This document shows, piece after piece, positions 38,869 to 49,730 of a stretch of DNA of 64,000 bases (position 1 is the stretch's first letter; each line of letters opens with the position of its first letter). The notes below the pieces were generated by a model, which saw only the letters and a program-made list of their open reading frames with translations, was not told the origin of the DNA and did not search any database. The position numbers and the translations under genes were made by a program. Source of the DNA: Coriaria nepalensis (taxonomy: Eukaryota; Streptophyta; Magnoliopsida; Cucurbitales; Coriariaceae); NCBI GenBank assembly GCA_027186245.1, contig CP114481.1, forward strand, positions 18,631,501 to 18,695,500, written 5' to 3'.

Positions 38869-41655
38869 ACATTGCATTTTTTTAGCTTTAAAGTCATGTC
38901 ATTGAGTCTCATCCAGTCATTAAATCATTCTAAATTAAGTTGAACGAATTCTATTTTCGCCCTTCAAACATGATTTTCTTACATAACTAGCAATTAATCT
39001 ATTGAAGACAACAATGCAGTATTTTAGCCTTAGAAAGTATATCATTCAGACATTTCATATCATTAAATTGTTTGAAAGCACTTCGAACAAATTCTATATT
39101 TGCATTTAAGACACGACTTTCATGCATAAGTTGCAATTGATCTATAGAAGGCAACTATGCATTTTTTGAGCCTTAAAATCATATTATTGCGTCTCCTTTA
39201 GTCATAAAATCATTCTAAATTACTTCAAACGAAATTCGGCCTTTAAACATGACTTTCGTGCATAACTTGCAGTTAATCTATTGAAGGCAACAATGCATTT
39301 GTTTAGCCTTAAAGTCATGTCATTGAGTCTCATCCAGTCATTAAATCATTCTAAATTAAGTTGAACGAGTTCTATTTTCGCCCATCAAACATGATTTTCT
39401 TACATAACTAGCAATTAATCTATTGAAGACAACAATGCAGTATTTTAGCCTTAAAAAGTATATCATTCAGACTTTTCATATCATTAAATTGTTTGAAAGC
39501 ACTTCGAACAAATTCTATATTTGCATTTAAGACACGACTTTCATGCATAAGTTGCAATTGATCTATAGAAGGCAACTATGCATTTTTTTAGCCTTAAAGT
39601 CATATTATTGCGTCTCCTTTAGTCATAAAATCATTCTAAATTACTTCAAACGAAATTCGGCCTTTAAACATGACTTTCGTGGATAACTTGCAGTTAATCT
39701 ATTGAAGGCAACAATGCATTTGTTTAGCCTTAAAGTCGTGTCATTGAGTCTCATCCAGTCATTAAATCATTCTAAATTAAGTTGAACGAATTTTATTTTC
39801 GCCCTTCAAACATGATTTTTTACATAACTTGCAATTAATTTATTGACGACAACAATGCATTATTTTAGCTTTAAAAAGTATTTCATTCTGTCTTTTCATA
39901 TCATTAAATTGTTTGAAAGCACTTCGAACCAATTCTATTTGTGCATTTAAGACACGACTTTCATGCATAACTTGTAATTGATCTATTGAAGGCAACTATG
40001 CATTTTTTTTGCCTTAAAGTCATATTATTGCATCTCTTTTAGTCATTAAATCATTCTAAATTACTTCAAACGAAATTCGGCCTTTAAACATGACTTTCGT
40101 GCATAACTTGCAGTTAATCTATTGAAGGCAACAATGCATTTGTTTAGCCTTAAAGTCATGTCATTGAGTCTCATCCAGTCATTAAATCATTCTAAATTAA
40201 GTTGAACGAATTCTATTTTCGCCCTTCAAACATGATTTTTTACATAACTTGCAATTAATTTATTGACGACAACAATGCATTATTTTAGTTTTAAAAAGTA
40301 TTTCATTCAGTCTTTTCATATCTTTAAATTGTTTGAAAGCACTTCGAACCAATTCTATTTGTGCATTTAAGACATGACTTTCATGCATAACTTATAATTG
40401 ATCTATTGAAGGCAACTATGCATCTTTTTAGCCTTAAAGTCATATTATTGCGTCTCTTTTAGTCACTAAATCATTCTAAATTACTTCAAACGAAATTCGG
40501 CCTTTAAACATGACTTTCGTGCATAACTTGCAGATAATCTATTGAAGGCAACAATGCATTTGTTTAGCCTTAAAGTCATGTCATTGAGTCTCATCCAGTC
40601 ATTAAATCATTCTAAATTAATTTGAACGAATTCTATTTTCGCCCTTCAAACATGATTTTCTTACATAACTAGCAATTAATCTATTGAAGACAACAATGCA
40701 GTATTTTAGCCTTAAAAAGTATATCATTTAGTCTTTTCATATCATTAAATTGTTTGAAAGCACTTCGAACAAATTCTATATTTGCATTTAAGATACGACT
40801 TTCACGCATAAGTTGCAATTGATCTACTGAAGGCAACTATGCATTTTTTTAGCCTTAAAATCATATTATTGCGTCTCTTTTAGTCATTAAATCATTCTAA
40901 ATCGCTTCGAACGAAATTCGGCCTTTAAACATGACTTTCGTGCATAACTTGCAGTTAATCTATTGAAGGCAACAATGCATTTGTTTAGCCTTAAAGTCAT
41001 GTCATTGAGTCTCATCCAGTCATTAAATCATTCTAAATTAAGTTGAACGAATTCAATTTTCGCCCATCAAACATGATTTTCTTACATAACTTGCAATTAA
41101 TTTATTGACGACAACAATGCATTATTTTAGATTTAAAAAGTATTTCATTCAATCTTTCATATCATTAAATTGTTTGAAAGGACTTCGAACCAATTCTATT
41201 TGTGCACTTAAGACACGATTTTCATGCATAACTTGTAATTGATCTATTTAATGCAACTATGCATTTTTTTAGCCTTAAAGTCATATTATTGCGTCTCTTT
41301 TAGTCATTAAATCATTCTAAATTACTTCAAACGAAATTCGGCCTTTAAACATGACTTTCCTGCTTAAGTTGCAGTTAATCTATTGAAAGCAAAAATGCAT
41401 TTTGTTTAGCCTTAAAGTCATGTCATTGACTCTCATCCAATCATTAAATCATTCTAAATTAATTTGAACGAATTCTATTTTCGCCCTTCAAACATGATTT
41501 TCTTACATAACTAGCAATTAATCTATTGAAGACAACAATGCAGTATTTTAGCCTTAAAAAGTATATCATTCAGTCTTTTCATATCATTAAATTGTTTGAA
41601 AGCACTTCGAACAAATTCTATATTTGCATTTAAGACACGACTTTCATGCATAAAA

Positions 41656-41675
41656 TTGCAATTAATCATTCTAAA
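41656..41675 (+). other. Type-I junction 5
   Basis: Form 'ttgcaattaatcattc' (A before 'atc' instead of T). Preceded by the private 'cataaaattg'. C1 is joined to B2 and A is missing. Confidence 0.9.
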
Positions 41676-42292
41676 TTAAGTTGAACGAATTCTATTTTCG
41701 CCTTTCAAACATGATTTTCTTACATAACTTGCAATTAATTTATTGACGACAACAATGCATTATTTTAGCTTTAAAAAGTATTTCATTCAGTCTTTTCATA
41801 TCATTAAATTGTTTGAAAGCACTTCGAACCAATTCTATTTGTGCATTTAAGACACGACTTTCATGCATAACTTGTAATTGATCTATTGAAGGCAACTATG
41901 CATTTTTTTAGCCTTAAAGTCATATTATTGCGTCTGTTTTAGTCATTAAATCATTCTAAATTACTTCAAACGAAATCCGGCCTTTAAACATGACTTTCTT
42001 GCATAACTGGCAGTTAATCTATTGAAGGCAACAATGCATTTGTTTAGCCTTAAAGTCATGTCATTGAGTCTCATCCAGTCATTAAATCATTCTAAATTAA
42101 TTTGAACGAATTCTATTTTCGCCCTTCAAACATAATTTTCTTACATAACTAGCAATTAGACTATTGAAGACAACAATGCAGTATTTTAGCCTTAAAAAGT
42201 ATATCATTCAGTCTTTTCATATCATTAAATTGTTTGAAAGCACTTCGAACAAATTCTATATTTGCATTTAAGACACGACTTTCATGCATAAG

Positions 42293-42312
42293 TTGCAATT
42301 GATCATTCTAAA
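42293..42312 (+). other. Type-I junction 6
   Basis: Form 'ttgcaattgatcattc', which keeps the C1 sequence 'ttgatc' intact up to the joint. 637 bp after junction 5. Confidence 0.9.
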
Positions 42313-43771
42313 TTAAGTTGAACGAATTCTATTTTCGCCCTTCAAACATGATTTTCTTACATAACTTGCAATTAATTTATTGACGACAACAATGCATTAT
42401 TTTAGCTTTAAAAAGTATTTCATTCAGTCTTTTCATATCATTAAATTGTTTGAAAGCACTTCGAACCAATTCTATTTGTGCATTTAAGACACGACTTTCA
42501 TGCATAACTTGTAATTGATCTATTGAAGACAACTATGCATTTTTTTAGCCTTAAAGTCATATTATTGCGTCTCTTTTAGTCATTAAATCATTCGAAATTA
42601 CTTCAAACGAAATTCGGCTTTTAAACATGACTTTCGTGCATAACTTGCAGTTAATCTGTTGAAGGCAACAATGCATTTGTTTAGCCTTAAAGTCATTTCA
42701 TTGAGTCTCATCCAGTCATTAAATCATTCTAAATTAATTTGAACGAATTCTATTTTCGCCCTTCAAACATGATTTTCTTACATAACTAGCAATTAATCTA
42801 TTGAAGACAACAATGCAGTATTTTAGCCTTAAAAAGTATATCATTTAGTCTTTTCATATCATTAAATTGTTTGAAAGCACTTCGAACAAATTCTATATTT
42901 GCATTTAAGATACGACTTTCACGCATAAGTTGCAATTGATCTACTGAAGGCAACTATGCATTTTTTTAGCCTTAAAATCATATTATTGCGTCTCTTTTAG
43001 TCATTAAATCATTCTAAATCGCTTCGAACGAAATTCGGCCTTTAAACATGACTTTCGTGCATAACTTGCAGTTAATCTATTGAAGGCAACAATGCATTTG
43101 TTTAGCCTTAAAGTCATGTCATTGAGTCTCATCCAGTCATTAAATCATTCTAAATTAAGTTGAACGAATTCAATTTTCGCCCATCAAACATGATTTTCTT
43201 ACATAACTTGCAATTAATTTATTGACGACAACAATGCATTATTTTAGATTTAAAAAGTATTTCATTCAATCTTTCATATCATTAAATTGTTTGAAAGGAC
43301 TTCGAACCAATTCTATTTGTGCACTTAAGACACGATTTTCATGCATAACTTGTAATTGATCTATTTAATGCAACTATGCATTTTTTTAGCCTTAAAGTCA
43401 TATTATTGCGTCTCTTTTAGTCATTAAATCATTCTAAATTACTTCAAACGAAATTCGGCCTTTAAACATGACTTTCCTGCTTAAGTTGCAGTTAATCTAT
43501 TGAAAGCAAAAATGCATTTTGTTTAGCCTTAAAGTCATGTCATTGACTCTCATCCAATCATTAAATCATTCTAAATTAATTTGAACGAATTCTATTTTCG
43601 CCCTTCAAACATGATTTTCTTACATAACTAGCAATTAATCTATTGAAGACAACAATGCAGTATTTTAGCCTTAAAAAGTATATCATTCAGTCTTTTCATA
43701 TCATTAAATTGTTTGAAAGCACTTCGAACAAATTCTATATTTGCATTTAAGACACGACTTTCATGCATAAC

Positions 43772-43791
43772 TTGCAATTAATCATTCTAAA
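43772..43791 (+). other. Type-I junction 7
   Basis: Form 'ttgcaattaatcattc', the duplicate of junction 5 at +2116. 1479 bp after junction 6. Confidence 0.9.
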
Positions 43792-44408
43792 TTAAGTTGA
43801 ACGAATTCTATTTTCGCCTTTCAAACATGATTTTCTTACATAACTTGCAATTAATTTATTGACGACAACAATGCATTATTTTAGCTTTAAAAAATATTTC
43901 ATTCAGTCTTTTCATATCATTAAATTGTTTGAAAGCACTTCGAACCAATTCTATTTGTGCATTTAAGACACGACTTTCATGCATAACTTGTAATTGATCT
44001 ATTGAAGGCAACTATGCATTTTTTTAGCCTTAAAGTCATATTATTGCGTCTGTTTTAGTCATTAAATCATTCTAAATTACTTCAAACGAAATCCGGCCTT
44101 TAAACATGACTTTCTTGCATAACTGGCAGTTAATCTATTGAAGGCAACAATGCATTTGTTTAGCCTTAAAGTCATGTCATTGAGTCTCATCCAGTCATTA
44201 AATCATTCTAAATTAATTTGAACGAATTCTATTTTCGCCCTTCAAACATAATTTTCTTACATAACTAGCAATTAGACTATTGAAGACAACAATGCAGTAT
44301 TTTAGCCTTAAAAAGTATATCATTCAGTCTTTTCATATCATTAAATTGTTTGAAAGCACTTCGAACAAATTCTATATTTGCATTTAAGACACGACTTTCA
44401 TGCATAAG

Positions 44409-44428
44409 TTGCAATTGATCATTCTAAA
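44409..44428 (+). other. Type-I junction 8
   Basis: Form 'ttgcaattgatcattc', the duplicate of junction 6 at +2116. 637 bp after junction 7. Confidence 0.9.
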
Positions 44429-45261
44429 TTAAGTTGAACGAATTCTATTTTCGCCCTTCAAACATGATTTTCTTACATAACTTGCAATTAATTTATTGAC
44501 GACAACAATGCATTATTTTAGCTTTAAAAAGTATTTCATTCAGTCTTTTCATATCATTAAATTGTTTGAAAGCACTTCGAACCAATTCTATTTGTGCATT
44601 TAAGACACGACTTTCATGCATAACTTGTAATTGATCTATTGAAGACAACTATGCATTTTTTTAGCCTTAAAGTCATATTATTGCGTCTCTTTTAGTCATT
44701 AAATCATTCGAAATTACTTCAAACGAAATTCGGCTTTTAAACATGACTTTCGTGCATAACTTGCAGTTAATCTGTTGAAGGCAACAATGCATTTGTTTAG
44801 CCTTAAAGTCATTTCATTGAGTCTCATCCAGTCATTAAATCATTCTAAATTAATTTGAACGAATTCTATTTTCGCCCTTCAAACATGATTTTCTTACATA
44901 ACTAGCAATTAATCTACTGAAGACAACAATGCAGCATTTTAGCCTTAAAAAGTATATCATTCAGTCTTTTCATATCACTGAATTGTTTGAAAGCACTTCG
45001 AACAAACTCTATTTTTGCATTTAGGACACGACTTTCATGCATAAGTTGCAATTGATCTATTGAAGGCAACTATGCATTTTTTTAGCTTTAAAATCATATT
45101 ATTGCGTCTCTTTTAGTCATTAAATCATTCTAAATCGCTTCGAACGAAATTCGGCCTTTAAACATGACTTTCGTGCATAACTTGCAGTTAATCTATTGAA
45201 GGCAACAATGCATTTGTTTAGCCTTAAAGTCATGTCATTGATTCTCATCCAGTCATTAAAT

Positions 45262-46740
45262 CATTCTAAATTAAGTTGAAGGAATTCTATTTTCGTCCTT
45301 CAAACATGATTTTCTTACATAACTAGCAATTAATCTATTGAAGACAACAATGCAGTATTTTAGCCTTAAAAAGTATATCATTTAGTCTTTTCATAACATT
45401 AAATTGTTTGGAAGCACTTCGAACAAAATCTATATTTGCATTTAAGACACGACTTTCATGCATAAGTTGCAATTGATCTATTGAAGGCAACTATGCATTT
45501 TTTTAGCCAAAGAATCATATTATTGCATCTCTTTTAGTCATTAAATCATTCTAAATCGTTTCAAACGAAATTCGGCCTTTAAAGATGACTTTCGTGCATA
45601 ACTTGCAGTTAATCTATTGAAGGCAACAATGCATTTGTTTAGCCTTAATGTCATGTCATTGAGTCTCATCCAGTCATTAAATCATTCTAAATTAAGTTGA
45701 ACGAATTCTATTTTGGCCCTTCAAACATGATTTTCTTACATAACTTGCAATTAATTTATTGACGACAACAATGCATTATCTTAGCTTTAAAAAGTATTTC
45801 ATTCAGTCTTTTCATATCATTAAATTGTTTGAAAGCACTTCGAACCAATTCTATTCGTGCATTTAAGACACGACTTTCATGCATAACCTGTAATTGATCT
45901 ATGGAAGGCAACTATGCATTTGGTTAGCCTTAAAGTCATATTATTGCGTCTCTTTTAGTCATTAAATCATTTTAAATTACTTCAAACGAAATTCGGCCTT
46001 TAAACATGACTTTCGTGCATAACTTGCAGTTAATCTATTGAAGGCAACAATGCATTTGTTTAGCCTTAAAGTCATGTCATTGAGTCTCATCCAGTCATTA
46101 AATCATTCTAAATTAATTTGAACGAATTCTATTTTCGCCCTTCAAACATGATTTTCTTACATAACTTGCAATTAATTTATTGGCGACAACAATGCATTAT
46201 TTTAGCTTTAAAAAGTATTTCATTCAGTCTTTTCATATCATTAAATTGTTTGAAAGCACTTCGAACCAATTCTATTTGTGCATTTACGACACGACTTTCA
46301 TGCATAACTTGTAATTGATCTATTGAAGGCAACTATGCATTTTTTTAGCCTTAAAGTCATATTACTGCGTCTCTTTTAGTCATTAAATCATTCTAAATTA
46401 CTTCAAACGAAATTCGGCCTTTAAACATGACTTTCGTGCATAACTTGTAGTTAATCTATTGAAGGCAACAATGCATTTGTTTAGCCTTAAAGTCATGTCA
46501 TTGAGTCTCATCCAGTCATTAAATCAGTCTAAATTAATTTGAACGAATTCTATTTTCGCCCTTCAAACATGATTTTCTTACATAACTAGCAATTAATCTA
46601 TTGAAGACAACAATGCAGTATTTTAGCCTTAAAAAGTATATCATTTAGTCTTTTCATATCATTAAATTGTTTGAAAGCACTTCGAACAAATTCTATATTT
46701 GCATTTAAGACACGACTTTCATGCATAAGTTGCAATTAAT
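45262..46740 (+). repeat. 1479-bp duplication, copy 1
   Basis: Starts inside B at 'attctaaattaagttgaagg' and ends at the type-I junction at 46730-46749. The first about 675 bp are repeated immediately after that junction, with 'ttttcgtcc', 'cataacatt', 'aaaatctata', 'agccaaagaatc' and 'ttttggccc' in order. Confidence 0.88.
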
Positions 46741-46749
46741 CATTCTAAA
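46730..46749 (+). other. Type-I junction 9 (also a duplication breakpoint)
   Basis: Form 'ttgcaattaatcattc'. The B sequence on its right is the start of the 1479-bp repeat. This joint therefore coincides with the boundary between the two repeat copies. Confidence 0.9.
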
Positions 46750-47414
46750 TTAAGTTGAAGGAATTCTATTTTCGTCCTTCAAACATGATTTTCTTACATA
46801 ACTAGCAATTAATCTATTGAAGACAACAATGCAGTATTTTAGCCTTAAAAAGTATATCATTTAGTCTTTTCATAACATTAAATTGTTTGGAAGCACTTCG
46901 AACAAAATCTATACTTGCATTTAAGACACGACTTTCATGCATAAGTTGCAATTGATCTATTGAAGGCAACTATGCATTTTTTTAGCCAAAGAATCATATT
47001 ATTGCATCTCTTTTAGTCATTAAATCATTCTAAATCGTTTCAAACGAAATTCGGCCTTTAAAGATGACTTTCGTGCATAACTTGCAGTTAATCTATTGAA
47101 GGCAACAATGCATTTGTTTAGCCTTAATGTCATGTCATTGAGTCTCATCCAGTCATTAAATCATTCTAAATTAAGTTGAACGAATTCTATTTTGGCCCTT
47201 CAAACATGATTTTCTTACATAACTTGCAATTAATTTATTGACGACAACAATGCATTATCTTAGCTTTAAAAAGTATTTCATTCAGTCTTTTCATATCATT
47301 AAATTGTTTGAAAGCACTTCGAACCAATTCTATTCGTGCATTTAAGACACGACTTTCATGCATAACCTGTAATTGATCTATGGAAGGCAACTATGCATTT
47401 GGTTAGCCTTAAAG
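46741..47414 (+). repeat. 1479-bp duplication, partial copy 2
   Basis: Matches 45262-45935 at +1479. I noted one difference, 'tatacttgc' (46911) for 'tatatttgc'. The match ends at 'catatttttgcg' versus 'catattattgcg'. Confidence 0.88.
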
Positions 47415-48208
47415 TCATATTTTTGCGTCTCTTTTTGTCATTAAATCATTCTAAATTACTTGAAACGAAATTCGGCCTTTAAACATGACTTTCGTGCATA
47501 ACTTGCAGTTAATCGATTAAAGGCAACAATGCATTTTTTTAGCCATAAAGTCATGTCATTGAGTCTCATCCAGTCATTAAATCATTCTAAATTAAGTTGA
47601 ACGAATTCTATTTTCGCCCTTAAAACATGATTTTCTTACATAACTAGCAATTAATCTATTGAAGACAACAATGCAGTATTTTAGCCGTAAAAAGTATATC
47701 ATTTAGTCTTTTCATATCATTAAATTGTTTGGAAGCACTTCGAACAAATTCTATATTTGCATTTAAGACACGACTTTCATGCATAAGTTGCAATTGATCT
47801 ATTGAAGGCAACTATGCATTTTTTTAGCCTTACAATCATATTATTGCGTCTCTTTTAGTCATTAAATCATTCTAAATCGCTTCGAACGAAATTCGGCCTT
47901 GAAACATGACTTTCGTGCATAACTTGCAGTTAATCTATTGAAGGCAACAATGCATTTGTTTAGCCTTAAAGTCATGTCATTGAGTCTCATCTAGTCATTA
48001 AATCATTCTAAATTAAGTTGAACGAATTCTATTTTCGCCCTTCAAACATGATTTTCTTACATAACTAGCAATTAATCTATTGAAGACAACAATGCAGTAT
48101 TTTAGCCTTAAAAAGTATATCATTCAGTCTTTTCATATCATTAAATTGTTTCAAAGCACTACGAACAAATTCTATATTTGCATTTAAGACACGACTTTCA
48201 TGCATAAG

Positions 48209-48228
48209 TTGCAATTGATCATTCTAAA
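48209..48228 (+). other. Type-I junction 10
   Basis: Form 'ttgcaattgatcattc', 1479 bp after junction 9. It is followed by a B2 with 'gaattcaatttt' and by C2 with 'cataacctgtaattg'. It is the last type-I joint in the window. Confidence 0.9.
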
Positions 48229-48921
48229 TTAAGTTGAACGAATTCAATTTTCGCCCTTCAAACATGATTTTCTTACATAACTTGCAATTAATTTATTGAC
48301 GACAACAATGCATTATTTTAGCTTTAAAAAGTATTTCATTCAGTCTTTTCATATCATTAAATTGTTTGAAAGCACTTCGAACCAATTCTATTCGTGCATT
48401 TAAGACACGACTTTCATGCATAACCTGTAATTGATCTATGGAAGGCAACTATGCATTTGGTTAGCCTTAAAGTCATATTTTTGCATCTCTTTTTGTCATT
48501 AAATCATTCTAAATTACTTGAAACGAAATTCGGCCTTTAAACATGACTTTCGTGCATAACTTGCAGTTAATCGATTGAAGGCAACAATGCATTTGTTTAG
48601 CCTTAAAGTCATGTCATTGAGTCTCATCCACTCATTAAATCATTCTAAATTAAGTTGAACGAATTCTATTTTCGCCCTTCAAACATGATTTTCTTACATA
48701 ACTAGCAATTAATCTATTGAAGACAACAATGCAGTATTTTAGCCTTCAAAAGTATATCATTCAATCTTTTCATATCATTGAATTGTTTGAAAGCACTTCG
48801 AACCAATTCTATATTTGCATTTAAGACACGACTTTCATGCATAAGTTGCAATTGATCTATTGAAGGCAACTATGCATTTTTTTAGCCTTAAAATCATATT
48901 ATTGCGTCACTTTTAGTCATG

Positions 48922-49730
48922 AAATCATTCTAAATCGCTTCGAACGAAATTCGGCCTTTAAACATGACTTTCGTGCATAACTTGCAGTTAATCTATTGAA
49001 GGCAACAATGCATTTGTTTACCCTTAAAGTCATGTCATTGAGTCTCATTTAGTCATTAAATCATTCTAAATTAAGTTGAAGGAATTCTATTTTCGCCCTT
49101 CAAACATGATTTTCTTACATAACTAGCAATTAATCTATTGAAGACAACAATGCAGTATTTTAGCCTTAAAAAGTATATCATTTAGTCTTTTCATATCATT
49201 AAATTGTTTGGAAGCACTTCGAACAAATTCTATATTTGCATTTAAGACACGACTTTCATGCATAAGTTGCAATTGATCTATTGAAGGCAACTATGCATTT
49301 TTTTAGCCTTAAAATCATATTATTGCGTCTCTTTTAGTCATTAAATCATTCTAAATCGCTTCGAACGAAATTCGGCCTTTAAACATGACTTTCGTGCATA
49401 ACTTGCAGTTAATCTATTGAAGGCAACAATGCATTTGTTTACCCTTAAAGTCATGTCATTGAGTCTCATTTAGTCATTAAATCATTCTAAATTAAGTTGA
49501 AGGAATTCTATTTTCGCCCTTCAAACATGATTTTCTTACATAACTAGCAATTAATCTATTGAAGACAACAATGCAGTATTTTAGCCTTAAAAAGTATATC
49601 ATTTAGTCTTTTCATATCATTAAATTGTTTGGAAGCACTTCGAACAAATTCTATATTTGCATTTAAGACACGACTTTCATGCATAAGTTGCAATTGATCT
49701 ATTGAAGGCAACTATGCATTTTTTTAGCCT
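48922..49730 (+). repeat. 421-bp doublet
   Basis: 48922-49309 and 49343-49730 look identical by eye, including 'tttacccttaaag' and 'ctcatttagtc', 'gttgaaggaattc' and 'gtttggaagc'. This is a one-trimer tandem copy with essentially no divergence. Confidence 0.87.

Larger units (their letters stand above)
36121..40577 (+). repeat. Trimer region with 1263-bp duplication
   Basis: Return of C1/A1 units after the C2-A2 domain. It contains the 1263-bp duplication, then three to four trimers with 'tctatagaagg', 'tcagacttttc' and 'tcataaaatc', and then two B2-C2-A2 units with 'gattttttac' (39.8-40.4 kb). No truncated monomer and no gene. Confidence 0.84.
40578..42694 (+). repeat. 2117-bp tandem duplication, copy 1
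   Basis: Contains C1 with 'aagatacgact' (40790) and 'ctactgaagg', B2 with 'tttagattt', C2 with 'tatttaatgcaac' (41245), then type-I junctions at 41656 and 42293, 'gtctgttttag', 'cgaaatccgg' (41971) and 'taactggcag'. The same order recurs 2116-2117 bp downstream. The offset shifts by one base at 'cataaaattg' (41648), which reads 'cataacttg' in copy 2. Confidence 0.92.
42695..44914 (+). repeat. 2117-bp tandem duplication, copy 2 (match runs on to 44914)
   Basis: Nearly identical to copy 1. I noted only the junction-side indel and 'aaaaaatatttc' (43888) for 'aaaaagtatttc'. The match breaks near 44914, where 'ctactgaagac' replaces 'ctattgaagac'. The low divergence suggests a very recent event. 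Confidence 0.92.
44915..48921 (+). repeat. Trimer region with 1479-bp duplication
   Basis: Trimers with local variants 'agccaaagaatc', 'aaagatgac', 'cataacctgtaattg', 'ctatggaagg' and 'ttacttgaaacg'. Two type-I junctions (46730, 48209) lie here. B2-C2 with 'ttggcgac' (46180) recurs at 49981 (+3801). No gene. Confidence 0.84.

Noticed and set aside
46118..46318. 66-codon open frame, nearly identical to one at 49919-50119
   Set aside because: Lies wholly in a B2-C2 satellite segment. The second copy exists only because the repeat is copied, and homologous trimers elsewhere have stops in the same frame. No gene-like context.
20000..49000. Type-I junctions as assembly joins
   Set aside because: The joint recurs ten times with three sequence forms and consistent phase, which is unlikely for assembly error. 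Copy number of the large near-identical duplications still cannot be confirmed without reads.
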